Assembly: GCA_020636405.1 (NCBI GenBank)
Contig: JACJXW010000007.1
Coordinates: 124,001-188,000 of the forward strand
Direction: 5' to 3'
Origin: Lewinellaceae bacterium
GTDB taxonomy: Bacteria > Bacteroidota > Bacteroidia > Chitinophagales > Saprospiraceae
DNA: 64,000 bases
Part shown: one piece after another, positions 15,940 through 24,894 of the stretch
How positions within the stretch are numbered: the first letter of the stretch is position 1
Layout of the letters: each line of letters begins with the position of its first letter
The notes under the pieces: model-generated
The model's input: only the letters and a program-made list of their open reading frames with translations
The model's database searches: none
What the model was told of the DNA's origin: nothing
Translations under genes and position numbers: made by a program

Positions 15940-17907
15940 ATGCCTTATCGCTTTCTGACTGCTCTGGCTTTCTTTTTTAGCTTAACCTTCAGCTTGTCCG
16001 CCCAGTCGTACCTGACGGAGAAGGATGTATCAGGAAAAACCCTCAAACTCTACGAAGAAGCCCGGCAGCACATCAATGCCGTACGCAATACCGAAGCCCT
16101 GGAAGCGCTGGAAAAGGCCCTTCAGAGGGAGCCCACCTTCATCGACGCTCAACTGATGTACGGCGACCTCAATCTACAGATGAAACGCTATGCCCAGGCG
16201 GAAGAGGCATTCGAAAAAGGGCTGGCCCTCGGCCCCGATTATGCGCCCCTGGCTTACTATCTGTGCGCTCAGTCAGAATTCGCTCAGCAGAAATTTGAGG
16301 AGGCCGTCGGGCACCTGGGCCTGTACCTGCAATCCGATAAGGCCCGGGGCAACCGAAAAACGGAAGCCGAACGCCTGCAGGCCAGCGCCAGCCTGGCCTC
16401 CAATGCCCGCAACCACCCGGTGCCCTTTGACCCGCATAGCCTGGGGCCCGGCGTCAACACGGACCTCCCTGAATACCTGCCCTCCCTGACCGCCGATGGG
16501 GAAAAGCTGGTCTTCGTAAGGGTCGTCGGCCGGCAGGAAGATTTTTACCTCAGCCAGAAGAAGGACGGCCAATGGCAGGAAGCCATACCCCTCGAGAACA
16601 TCAACCACCCCCAATTGAGTGAAGGCGCCCAAAGCATCGCCGCCAACGGAAAGGCCATCGTTTTCACCGCCTGCGAACGCAAAGACGGACTGGGGCGCTG
16701 TGACCTCTACATCACCGAGATGAAAAACGGCCAATGGCAGGAAGCTCGCAACCTGGGCAGCCCCATCAATACCAGAGGGTGGGAATCGCAACCCTCCCTT
16801 TCCGCCGATGGCAATACGCTCTACTTCGTCAGCGACCGGCAGGGAGGCCAGGGGCTGATCGATATCTGGTCCAGCAAAAGAGATGCCGCCGGCAAATGGG
16901 GAACACCTCAAAACCTCGGGCCTGCGATCAATACCCCTGAACGGGAACAGGCGCCGTTCATCCACCCCGACGGCAGGACGCTTTACTTCATGTCGGACGG
17001 CCACCCCGGCCTCGGCGGCTTCGACCTCTACCTGTCCCGCCTCCAGCCCGATGGCAGTTGGGGTAAACCCCAAAACCTGGGCTACCCCATCAATACCGAT
17101 GCCAACGAGGGCGCCCTCATCGTCAGCCTGGACGGACAGACGGCTTACTTCTCCACCGACCGCTCCGGAGTGGTGGACAGCCTGATGCCCGAAGACAGGA
17201 AGCTGCTGCGCCGCTCTTCCGATATTTACAGTTTCGAACTCTACCCCGAAGTACGCCCGCAGCCGGCAACTTATGTAAAGGCCATCGTCCGCGAAGCCGG
17301 AACGCGCCGCCCCCTTATCGCCGGAGTAGATTTCGTCGAACTGGATAACGGGCGGAGCTACATACAGTCTCAAACCGACGAGGACGGGGAATTCCTCGTG
17401 GTTCTCCCCATGGGGGAAGATTATGCTCTCCATGTCAATAAACCTGGTTATCTGTTCCACTCGGAAAACTTCGCCCTCTCGCAGGCAGGTAGCCTATCCG
17501 AACCTTTTCTGCTGGAGATCGAACTCTCCCCCATCCCCGAGCCCGCTTCCGAGACAACTACTGCCAAGCCGGTCATCCTGAAAAACGTCTTCTTCGAAAC
17601 TGGCTCTGCCGCCCTCCGCCCCGAATCGGCCACCGAACTCAATCGCCTGAAAGAACTGCTGGAGGAGAACCCGGAACTGAAGATCCGAATCAACGGCCAT
17701 ACGGATAATGTGGGCTCGGAAGAGGATAATCAGGTTCTTTCGGAAAACCGGGCCAAAGCTGTTTATGATTTTCTGGTGGAAAAAGGGATCGGCCGGCAAC
17801 GGCTGCGGTTCAAGGGGTATGGGGAAAGCAAGCCCATCGCCACCAATGAAACAGCGGAGGGCCGGCAATTGAACCGGAGGACGGAGTTTGAGGCCATCAG
17901 GGAATAG
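15940..17907 (+). CDS. PorE-like OmpA-family protein (TPR, PD40 propeller, regulatory fold, OmpA)
   Basis: Exported 655-residue envelope protein. A signal peptide (residues 1-22, ending LSAQS) is followed by TPR helices (30-140) and a WD40/PD40-type propeller (about 165-430). The propeller has repeated phrases such as SADGNTLYFVSDRQGGQG and HPDGRTLYFMSDGHPG. A carboxypeptidase-regulatory-like beta domain follows (440-530, DEDGEFLVVLP), then an OmpA C-terminal domain (545-655, INGHTDNVGSEEDN and LSENRAKAVYDFL), which binds peptidoglycan. This order matches PorE of the Porphyromonas gingivalis type IX secretion system, which anchors the machine to the cell wall. Bacteroidota also carry paralogues of this architecture with unknown roles, so PorE itself is a hypothesis. 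The secreted glucanase in the window shows the organism uses T9SS. Confidence 0.87.
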   Translation: MPYRFLTALAFFFSLTFSLSAQSYLTEKDVSGKTLKLYEEARQHINAVRNTEALEALEKALQREPTFIDAQLMYGDLNLQMKRYAQAEEAFEKGLALGPDYAPLAYYLCAQSEFAQQKFEEAVGHLGLYLQSDKARGNRKTEAERLQASASLASNARNHPVPFDPHSLGPGVNTDLPEYLPSLTADGEKLVFVRVVGRQEDFYLSQKKDGQWQEAIPLENINHPQLSEGAQSIAANGKAIVFTACERKDGLGRCDLYITEMKNGQWQEARNLGSPINTRGWESQPSLSADGNTLYFVSDRQGGQGLIDIWSSKRDAAGKWGTPQNLGPAINTPEREQAPFIHPDGRTLYFMSDGHPGLGGFDLYLSRLQPDGSWGKPQNLGYPINTDANEGALIVSLDGQTAYFSTDRSGVVDSLMPEDRKLLRRSSDIYSFELYPEVRPQPATYVKAIVREAGTRRPLIAGVDFVELDNGRSYIQSQTDEDGEFLVVLPMGEDYALHVNKPGYLFHSENFALSQAGSLSEPFLLEIELSPIPEPASETTTAKPVILKNVFFETGSAALRPESATELNRLKELLEENPELKIRINGHTDNVGSEEDNQVLSENRAKAVYDFLVEKGIGRQRLRFKGYGESKPIATNETAEGRQLNRRTEFEAIRE

Positions 17908-17963
17908 GTGGATCGCAACGGCATATTCTGCTTCGGAGGGATCGTCCAGAACCTCGCTCCTGG

Positions 17964-17995
17964 TAAGCCGGAAGCATTCTATCAATCCGGCCTTA
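17964..17995. terminator. hairpin between convergent genes
   Basis: TAAGCCGGA (17964-17972) pairs with TCCGGCCTTA (17986-17995) with one bulged base. It sits between the PorE-like gene (+) and the DUF58 gene (-) and ends next to the DUF58 stop codon. Confidence 0.5.
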
Positions 17996-17996
17996 G

Positions 17997-19319
17997 TTAG
18001 ATCAACCCCCTCGATTTCAACTCCAGGTATTTATTCACCGTATTGATCGACAGGTCTTCCGGGCGGGTGAGAATGGCCTGTATGCCGTACTGCTGCAGCT
18101 TCTGCACCATTTGGGCTTTCTCGGTGAGAAACTTCCGGGCAATGGTCTGATGGTAAATGTCTTCCAGCGTTTCCACCCGTTCCTCGACAAAATCCCGGAT
18201 CTCGGTATTTTCGAAGAAGACTACCACCAAAAGATGGAAGGTATTGATGCGACGCAGGATGGGCAATACGCGCTCCAGGGCGTAGGAGCTTTCGAAGTTG
18301 GTATACAGCAGGATGAGGCTGCGGCCGTTGATGAGCTTGCGGGCGGCGTAGTAGAGCAGCTCGTAGTTGGCTTCCAGCGGGCGCTCCTCCTCCTTGTACA
18401 GGGCCAGGAGGATCTTGTTGAGCTGGGTAGGCTTGCTGTCGGCCTTGATGGTGGCGCCGATCTTATCGGAGAAGGTGATGAGGCCGGCACGGTCGTACTT
18501 TTGAAGGGCAATATTGGAAATGACCAGGCTGGTATTGATGGCGTAGTCCATCAGGCTGAGGCCTTCGAACGGCATACGCATGGCGCGGCTCTTGTCGATG
18601 ATGCAGTAGACCTGCTGCGCGCGTTCATCCTCGTACTGGTTGACCATGAGAATATTGCGCCGGCTACTGGCCTTCCAGTTGATGCTGCGGTAATCGTCGC
18701 CGCGCACGTAATTCTTGATCTGCTCGAATTCGTAACTGTGTCCGATGCGGCGGATCTTCTTGATCCCCTTGTGGTGGGTAGTGCGGTCGAAGGCACGCAG
18801 CTCGAACTGTTTCATCTGAAGGATGGACGGATAGACCGGCACGCGCATCTCCTGAGGTATGGTGTAGCGCCGCTCCACCAGCCCGATGATGGAGGCGAGG
18901 AAGGCATTGATGGCGCCGAAAACATATTCCCCTCGTTCTACCGGCCGAAGTTCATAACTGATCCTTTGCTCCTCTCCCGGCTTGAGGAAAATGTGTTTTT
19001 CAAAGTCGCGGATCTGAAACTGATAGGGCAGTTCGTCGATAAGCGTAATGAGCAGGGGCAGCCGTGAGCGGTTTTCTATCTCCAGCTTCACCGTATTGAC
19101 ATCCGCCAGGTTAAAGATCCGGGGCAGAAGGCGCTCGCCGCGCACCACTACCCCACGGTTGAAAAGCAACACAACATCCAGCAGGAACAGAGCCAGGGCC
19201 AACACGAATACCCCCTGGGAAACCGGAAAAAGCAGCGGCACCCAAAAGCTGATCATAAAGAGCACGGACAATGCTCCGAACAGCAGGAAAAATCGGTTGG
19301 CGAGATAGAGGTTCTTCAA
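17997..19319 (-). CDS. DUF58-domain protein with vWA-like fold, membrane-anchored
   Basis: A 440-residue protein with two N-terminal transmembrane helices (residues about 10-50) followed by a beta-rich region and the DUF58 core. The diagnostic motif VRGDDYRSINWKASSR is at about 215-230, and the von Willebrand A-like metal-site segment IIDKSRAM follows. DUF58 proteins nearly always sit beside a MoxR AAA ATPase, which is thought to act on them as chaperone-like remodelling partners. Here MoxR is the next gene upstream on the same strand, separated by an unusual phrase-repeat array. The cluster (MoxR, DUF58, DUF4350, DUF4129, SpoIIM) is conserved in many Bacteroidota and is linked to envelope or stress functions, but its biochemical role is not established. 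Confidence 0.9.
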   Translation of the reverse strand: MKNLYLANRFFLLFGALSVLFMISFWVPLLFPVSQGVFVLALALFLLDVVLLFNRGVVVRGERLLPRIFNLADVNTVKLEIENRSRLPLLITLIDELPYQFQIRDFEKHIFLKPGEEQRISYELRPVERGEYVFGAINAFLASIIGLVERRYTIPQEMRVPVYPSILQMKQFELRAFDRTTHHKGIKKIRRIGHSYEFEQIKNYVRGDDYRSINWKASSRRNILMVNQYEDERAQQVYCIIDKSRAMRMPFEGLSLMDYAINTSLVISNIALQKYDRAGLITFSDKIGATIKADSKPTQLNKILLALYKEEERPLEANYELLYYAARKLINGRSLILLYTNFESSYALERVLPILRRINTFHLLVVVFFENTEIRDFVEERVETLEDIYHQTIARKFLTEKAQMVQKLQQYGIQAILTRPEDLSINTVNKYLELKSRGLI

Positions 19320-19320
19320 T

Positions 19321-19499
19321 TTCGTTGATTCGTTATTCGTTACTCGTTATTCGTTATTCGTTGATTCGTTATTCGTTGATTCGTTATTCGTTGATTCGTT
19401 ATTCGTTGATTCGTTATTCGTTGATTCGTTATTCGTTACTCGTTATTCGTTATTCGAATCCCCGAATCCCGAGTCCCTAGTCCCGAATCCCGAATTCCC
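19321..19499. repeat. 15-bp tandem array GATTCGTTATTCGTT plus opposite-sense GAATCCC array
   Basis: Five perfect 15-bp units GATTCGTTATTCGTT occupy 19363-19437, with degenerate GTTATTC/GTTACTC/GTTGATTC units on both sides (19321-19456). From about 19456 to 19499 the sequence switches to GAATCCC/GAGTCCC/TAGTCCC-type heptamers, which are opposite in sense. The whole array fills the gap between DUF58 and moxR inside what should be one operon. Confidence 0.9.
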
Positions 19500-19504
19500 G
19501 CTCC

Positions 19505-20596
19505 CTACCTCGGCACTTCGATCTTCTGGATAATGCTCTTGATCACATCTTCCGTTGTGTAGCCTTCCATTTCCCGTTCCGGAGTTAGAATGATGCGGTG
19601 GTTGAGAACGGGGTAGGCCACGTACTGAATATCATCGGGAGTGACGAAATCGCGGCCGTTCATAGCGGCAATGGCCTTGGCCATTTTCATGATGGCCAGA
19701 GAGGCCCGGGGGGAAGCCCCCAGGAACAGGTCGCCGTTGTTTCGCGTCTCGTGAACGATGAGCGCGATATAATCCAGCAGTTCTTCCTTGATGTGCACCT
19801 GTTCGACCAGGGCCTGGCATTCGCTGATCTCCTGAGCTGTAAAAACGGCTTTCACCTCGGTACGCTGGGCCATCTTAAAGTCGCTCCTGAAGCGGCGCAA
19901 TATCGCCTTCTCCTCGTCCAGGCTCGGGTAGCGGAGGTTGATCTTGATGAGGAAACGGTCGAGCTGTGCCTCAGGCAGCTTGTAGGTCCCTTCCTGTTCG
20001 ATGGGGTTCTGAGTAGCGATAACGAAGAAGGGGAAAGTCATGGGATAAGTCTCTCCGTCGACGGTCACCTGGTATTCTTCCATCACTTCAAAGAGGGCGG
20101 CCTGGGTTTTGGCCGGCGCCCGGTTGATCTCATCGATCAGGACGATATTGGAAAAAATGGGGCCCGAATTGAAGGAAAATTCCGAGGTCTTCATATTGAA
20201 CACCGTCGTGCCCAGCACATCACTGGGCATGAGGTCAGGAGTGAATTGTATGCGGGAGAAGTCGACGTCCAGTGTCCGGGCCATCAGTTTGGCGGCCAGT
20301 GTTTTGGCAATGCCGGGTACGCCTTCCAGCAGAACGTGTCCGCCGCAAAGCAAGCCTGCCAGCAACAGGTCCATCAGCTCTTCCTGTCCGATAATGACCT
20401 TTCCGATCTCCTCCCGGATGCGGCTGGCGGCGATGTTCACCTTTTCCAGATTCAGGCGGCTGCGCTGCCAGCTCTCGGGTACCACTTCATCCTGATCTGG
20501 TTCCTGCCCGTCCGGTGCAGCGGCAGAGCTAAGTTCTTCCTCTTTTTCCGTTTCCGGGCCCGTGCCTTCGTTTTCATTGATCTCGTCAATAGACAT
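19505..20596 (-). CDS. MoxR-family AAA+ ATPase
   Basis: A 363-residue cytoplasmic AAA+ ATPase. The Walker A region is LLEGVPGIAKTLAAKL, in the MoxR form with Ala-Lys-Thr. Walker B is NIVLIDEINRAPAKTQAAL, and sensor 1 is FFVIATQNPIEQEGTYKLPEAQLDRF. The C-terminal lid helices (ASPRASLAIMKMAKAIAAMNGRDFVTPDDI) are typical. The N-terminus has an acidic, low-complexity extension of about 50 residues (ENEGTGPETEKEEEL). MoxR ATPases are believed to help fold, activate or insert cofactors into partner proteins such as the vWA/DUF58 protein encoded downstream. It lies between DUF4350 (upstream, 58-base gap) and DUF58. Confidence 0.94.
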   Translation of the reverse strand: MSIDEINENEGTGPETEKEEELSSAAAPDGQEPDQDEVVPESWQRSRLNLEKVNIAASRIREEIGKVIIGQEELMDLLLAGLLCGGHVLLEGVPGIAKTLAAKLMARTLDVDFSRIQFTPDLMPSDVLGTTVFNMKTSEFSFNSGPIFSNIVLIDEINRAPAKTQAALFEVMEEYQVTVDGETYPMTFPFFVIATQNPIEQEGTYKLPEAQLDRFLIKINLRYPSLDEEKAILRRFRSDFKMAQRTEVKAVFTAQEISECQALVEQVHIKEELLDYIALIVHETRNNGDLFLGASPRASLAIMKMAKAIAAMNGRDFVTPDDIQYVAYPVLNHRIILTPEREMEGYTTEDVIKSIIQKIEVPR

Positions 20597-20654
20597 AACA
20601 AGTGTTTATGGTTCTTCGACAAAGCCGAGGTCGCCGTTTGCCAAAGAAGAGAAT

Positions 20655-21947
20655 TTATTTGCAATGTTTGTAAAACCCATCCAGCAACCGGTGGAAATCG
20701 ATCAGGGTATTCTCCGATACGAAGGACGAGTTTCGAATATTCTTATACAAAAGTATGATCTTCTCGATGGTTTCTTCAGGAATTTCCGATTTATGAGACA
20801 GGCGTTCCACAAAGCCCTTGTCCAGGTCTCTCGATTGTATAAAATACCGTTCCCAAAGGAAGGAACGGAAGAGCTTCATTTGCTGAAGCGCCAGTTTTTT
20901 GTGGTTGTTCTGAATGAAATACAGCCGCCCGATGGTAGACAGGAAGGCCAGTGAAGTATTGGTATTGGGATCCAGGACCGGGATGATCCGTTGTTTGCGC
21001 TTGGCGCGAAAGGCCAGGAACAGCAACCCCAGCGACAGAAGCGTATACCAGGCCCAGGCCAGCGGCGGCTGGCTCAGAATATACTGCAGCGGGCTTTCTT
21101 TTGACAGTTCGCGGTTGGCGAGGTAGTTGTTGCGGTTGTTCATTCGCCGGCCGATCCATTCCGGCGCCCGGCTGTACCGGTCCCAGTATATGGGGCCGGC
21201 CTGCAGGTGGGAAAAGGCACGGTTGGCATATTCCAGGCCACGTTCATCCAGTAGCTGAATATTGGAAAAGGCCAGAGGTGTCGTATGCAAATAGAAAAAG
21301 CCTTGTCCGTAGCGCACCCGGGCAAAATTAGCCAGACTGTCGTTCATCATGCCTATGGGAACCAGCCCGTTCTCTTTTTCACAAAAGTAAAATGGCTCGA
21401 TATAACTCCAGGAGTAAGGCATTGCTTCCTGCCGGGAAAGATATTCCAAACTGTAACCGGTATCCGCACGAAGAGCGGCATGCTCAAAATTGAGCTGCAC
21501 GGCAGTATCGTACAGAATGGTGTAGTCTTCCCAGTAAATTTCATCGCACTCCTCATAATACAGGTGGAACATGAGGTCGTAAGGGATCGTCTTGCTCGAA
21601 ATAAAGGCCAGGTTACCGGACTCCACAAAACGGAGGAGGGCACGGACATCCGTGGAATCCATATACAGGGCCTGCCCGACAAAAAGATAGTTGGCGCCCT
21701 CGTCCTGCTCGGGCAGCACCCCGCGGAGGCTGTCCCTCAGCACCTCCACAGAAGCATCGGGAAAAAGGCCCTGCAGCAGTTCATAGATCACATAGGTGCC
21801 ATAGGGCTGGCGGCTCTCCTCGTCGTAGGTCTCCCGCCAATCGAAGCGCCGGGGCGAATCCCGGAACAACACCATGATGGTAGCAGTAGCGACCACTACA
21901 GCCAGGATCAAAACCAGTATGTATTTACGCTTCAACATGCTTTTCAA
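20655..21947 (-). CDS. DUF4350-domain membrane protein
   Basis: A 430-residue protein with an N-terminal transmembrane helix (YILVLILAVVVATATIMVLF, residues 8-27) and a second near residue 290 (LAWAWYTLLSLGLLFLAF). Between them lies an extracytoplasmic domain starting DWRETYDEESRQPYGTYVIYELL, the hallmark of DUF4350, which resembles a glutamine-amidotransferase-like Rossmann fold. The C-terminal 110 residues are cytoplasmic and helical. It belongs to the MoxR/DUF58/DUF4129 cluster: the stop is 58 bases before the MoxR start, and the DUF4129 gene ends only 6 bases before its own start, so translation is probably coupled. The molecular role is unknown. Confidence 0.85.
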   Translation of the reverse strand: MKSMLKRKYILVLILAVVVATATIMVLFRDSPRRFDWRETYDEESRQPYGTYVIYELLQGLFPDASVEVLRDSLRGVLPEQDEGANYLFVGQALYMDSTDVRALLRFVESGNLAFISSKTIPYDLMFHLYYEECDEIYWEDYTILYDTAVQLNFEHAALRADTGYSLEYLSRQEAMPYSWSYIEPFYFCEKENGLVPIGMMNDSLANFARVRYGQGFFYLHTTPLAFSNIQLLDERGLEYANRAFSHLQAGPIYWDRYSRAPEWIGRRMNNRNNYLANRELSKESPLQYILSQPPLAWAWYTLLSLGLLFLAFRAKRKQRIIPVLDPNTNTSLAFLSTIGRLYFIQNNHKKLALQQMKLFRSFLWERYFIQSRDLDKGFVERLSHKSEIPEETIEKIILLYKNIRNSSFVSENTLIDFHRLLDGFYKHCK

Positions 21948-21953
21948 TCTCTA

Positions 21954-22706
21954 TTATCCCCCTTTTACCTTGCCCGCCAGCATTCGGAACTTGGGTTCCA
22001 AAGCCTGGTACTCCCGCTTGTCCATCTGCCGCCCTCCGTACCAGGCCTGCTCAAAAATACGCGTCACTTCCTCAAAGGCGCCGGACAAAGGCGACTGCCG
22101 CATTTCCCATACGTACTGGCGGTTGGTTTTCTCTCTTTTCCAGTGGATGGCCTTGCGCTGCGACAACTCCTTTAGTATGGAAAGATAGTACAAACGGAGC
22201 GCCAGGGCATATTCTTCCTGTTTCAGCGCCTGAAGAATAAAAGACTCCAGGTCGGCCCGATGGAGGTTTTCCTCAATCTTTTCCAGGTTGATCACACGCT
22301 CCTGATCCTCGTGTTCTATTTTTTTATTTCTGGGGTTGCTTTCCAGCCCCAGCACGCCGCGCAGTATCAGCGCCAATATGATGGCCAGGATGAGGATGGC
22401 CAGAAATTTCAATATGCCGGCAGCCAGTCGGGGATTCACCTGCACGGCATCGCGTTCCCGGGGGATGGTTTCGTATTCCCCTTCATCGCCGCCACCCGGC
22501 TCTTCGACAGGCGCCGGGCCCTTCTTTTGTACTGCCGACTCCGAAAAATCGAGCCCTTCTTTGGCCTTTTCCCATTCCTCTTTCTCAAACTGCCGGTTGT
22601 CCAGGCGCTCCTCCAGGTAGTTACCATAGGGGTCCTGTTCCTGAGCCGCCGCACCGGCGTGGAGCATCAAAAAGACAATAATCAGGCTATTTAAGCAGGC
22701 TTTCAT
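21954..22706 (-). CDS. DUF4129-domain protein
   Basis: From ATG at 22706 the product has about 250 residues, beginning with a signal peptide (MKACLNSLIIVFLMLHAGAAAQEQ). An earlier in-frame ATG at 22730 would prefix eight polar residues, so the later start fits better. An acidic and Pro-rich stretch is followed by one transmembrane helix (about residues 100-120, ILKFLAILILAIILALILRG). The cytoplasmic DUF4129 region ends with the family-typical RLYYLSILKEL, TNRQYVWEM and FEQAWYGG. It is the fourth gene of the cluster, 48 bases after SpoIIM and 6 before DUF4350. DUF4129 domains are often fused to transglutaminase-like membrane proteins in other phyla. Function is unknown. Confidence 0.82.
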   Translation of the reverse strand: MKACLNSLIIVFLMLHAGAAAQEQDPYGNYLEERLDNRQFEKEEWEKAKEGLDFSESAVQKKGPAPVEEPGGGDEGEYETIPRERDAVQVNPRLAAGILKFLAILILAIILALILRGVLGLESNPRNKKIEHEDQERVINLEKIEENLHRADLESFILQALKQEEYALALRLYYLSILKELSQRKAIHWKREKTNRQYVWEMRQSPLSGAFEEVTRIFEQAWYGGRQMDKREYQALEPKFRMLAGKVKGG

Positions 22707-22754
22707 TTTTTGCTCGTCGCTAAAAGTCAAAATGGTTGTACGGGTAGCAGTCCC

Positions 22755-24599
22755 TTATTCCTGCTCCAGCCCCTTGATGCTGCGCTTGCGCCCTATCTGC
22801 TGTATCCGCTCCATCAGGGCCGGCGCTTCTTTTATTTCCAGCAGAGAATAATACAACAGTCCCCCGCCAATAAGGATGATGGCAAAAACAAGATACAGGA
22901 TAAAAATTGTAATAAAGGCCAGAAAGGCCGCACTGAAATGTTGCATGGCCGATTCTTCCAACAAAACCACCCAGGTGACCAGGTCCAGGTAGAACCAGGC
23001 CAGCATGCTATCCGCCAGAGAAAAGGCCAGCAACCCCACCAGCATCAGGATGAGGAACAAACCAAAGGCCTTGCTGTAAGACTGGCTCAACAAAGAGCTT
23101 CCCCTGAAAAGGGCAGAAATGGGGTTAATGCCTTCCCGAAGCCCGGCGTACGCCCACAACACGGGCACTGGCAACAGGCCGAGCGCCAGAAAAACGGTAT
23201 ACCAGTCATTGGTCAGTATAAGCAGCTGCATCGCCCCCATCGGGATCAGCATCTTCAGAAAACCAACCAGCGGATTATCGTTCAGCCGCTCCTGTTCTTC
23301 CAGGATAAGGTTCCGAAAAATAAAATAGGACAGGATGGAAAAACACACCGTATTGATCAGCGGCAAAAGCGGAACCGTTTCGTTGATGAAAAACTGGCTC
23401 AGCGCCGTAGCCGTGCTTAATGTCCGGTTGACAAACACGAACTGGTCGGCCGGTAGCCCGGTACCGGAAAGGAATACTGCAGCCGTATACAACAGAGCCG
23501 TTATCAGGGCGGCCAGAACGATCCGGCCGGAGTTCTTACGGAAGAAAACAAAGACCTCTGAAAAGATCTCTCCCGAAGATTTGATCTGAGAAAAGTTGAT
23601 CCATTGCCCGGTATCTGCATTGATATGCGTATCCCGGATCGGTTCCCGGAAGCCGGCCCGTGCCTTCCGGCGGGGATACCACACGAAATACAACAGCACA
23701 AAGGCCAGGCAGGCCAGGATGAACCCCGCTCTGACAAGGGCCGGAGCATCGGTATGCCGGGTCAGATACCCTTCTATAAAGCCCGCCATAAAAAAGATGG
23801 GAACGATGCCGATCATGATCTTAATCCCGCGCCGGGCAGACCGCTGGAAGGATTGCAGCCGCGTATAGGTGCCCGGAAAGACCAGGCCCCGCCCCATGGT
23901 GATACCCGCCGCCCCGGCAATGACGATGGCCGATATTTCCAGGGTCCCGTGGATCCAGATGGTCAGAAAAGACTCCCAGAAAAGGCCTCGCTCGATAAAA
24001 AAATACTGAAAGGCGCCCAGCATGATGCCATTCCGGATGAGAATGGCCACCGTGCCCACTGTAAAAAATACGCCCATCACAAAGGTCAGAAAGGCCACGA
24101 ACAGGTTGTTAAGGGTAATGCCCAGCGACATGCCGAAAGCGCCCTTCTCCTTATACACCGCCATAGGGTCGCCCGATTCTATGTTCTCCACGGTCATCTC
24201 CACATAACTGTCGCCCAGAATGACGTTGGCAAACTGGCTGTCCATCGCGCTGGAAACCGCGCCGATCAGGCAGGCCATCAGCAGGATCAGGAAAGAAAGA
24301 CGAAACTCACGCCTCGATTCGTAAATGAGGTGCGGAAGCTCTTCCACCCAGAAGGTCAGCAGCCGGCGCGCACGCGAACGGCGGTTCTTGTAAATGCTGA
24401 AGAAGATGCGCTGCGCCAGCCCGTTGAGATATACCCGCACCGAGCGGTTGGGGTAAAACGTCCGGGAGTAGGAAAGGTCATCGGTGATCTGTACAAAGAG
24501 GTCGTTCAGCTTATCGGGGTCTTTCCGGGGGCTGTCCAGGATGTGTTCAAACTCTCGCCACTTTTCTTTGTTCTGCTCGATGAAATTCGTCTCGCGCAT
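22755..24599 (-). CDS. SpoIIM-family multi-pass membrane protein with C-terminal extension
   Basis: A 614-residue integral membrane protein with about ten predicted helices. Residues 1-300 match the stage II sporulation protein M (DUF95) type: the cytoplasmic N-terminus WREFEHIL, a long helix before LSFLILLMACLIGAVSSAM, then the NNLFVAFLTFVMG and the HGTLEISAIVIAGAAGITMGRGL segments that define the family. Residues 350-614 are a second hydrophobic half with about six helices, ending in a basic tail. The organism does not look like a spore former; in Bacteroidota SpoIIM-like proteins travel with RDD, MoxR and DUF58 genes, and the role is unknown. It is the first gene of the minus-strand cluster and diverges from the RDD gene with a gap of about 295 bases. 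Confidence 0.88.
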   Translation of the reverse strand: MRETNFIEQNKEKWREFEHILDSPRKDPDKLNDLFVQITDDLSYSRTFYPNRSVRVYLNGLAQRIFFSIYKNRRSRARRLLTFWVEELPHLIYESRREFRLSFLILLMACLIGAVSSAMDSQFANVILGDSYVEMTVENIESGDPMAVYKEKGAFGMSLGITLNNLFVAFLTFVMGVFFTVGTVAILIRNGIMLGAFQYFFIERGLFWESFLTIWIHGTLEISAIVIAGAAGITMGRGLVFPGTYTRLQSFQRSARRGIKIMIGIVPIFFMAGFIEGYLTRHTDAPALVRAGFILACLAFVLLYFVWYPRRKARAGFREPIRDTHINADTGQWINFSQIKSSGEIFSEVFVFFRKNSGRIVLAALITALLYTAAVFLSGTGLPADQFVFVNRTLSTATALSQFFINETVPLLPLINTVCFSILSYFIFRNLILEEQERLNDNPLVGFLKMLIPMGAMQLLILTNDWYTVFLALGLLPVPVLWAYAGLREGINPISALFRGSSLLSQSYSKAFGLFLILMLVGLLAFSLADSMLAWFYLDLVTWVVLLEESAMQHFSAAFLAFITIFILYLVFAIILIGGGLLYYSLLEIKEAPALMERIQQIGRKRSIKGLEQE

Positions 24600-24894
24600 T
24601 CGGGGTGGTTAAAAGATCACAGTTTAGGAAAAAAAACGTACATATACAACGAGGGTTTGGCCGGGAAGGTGCAGATGAGGCGGATTTTTTCAACACACAG
24701 ACTTCCGTAAATAAGCCTTTTATAGGCCTGAAGACTTGTTATTTGCACCGCCTCGAAATTTCAGCCCCTCACGATAGCTTGCGAGATAAAGGGCTCAGAA
24801 TTGAAAAATTGCCCTCACCTCCCTTATTTTGCAACCGGGATGGCATGCCTCTTGTACCAACAGGCCAGACGGTATGCCCGAAACCAGTAGCCAC

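Noticed and set aside
19271..19480. Gene encoding a repetitive RYSLI peptide
   Set aside because: It is a translation of the GATTCGTTATTCGTT tandem array and has no other support.
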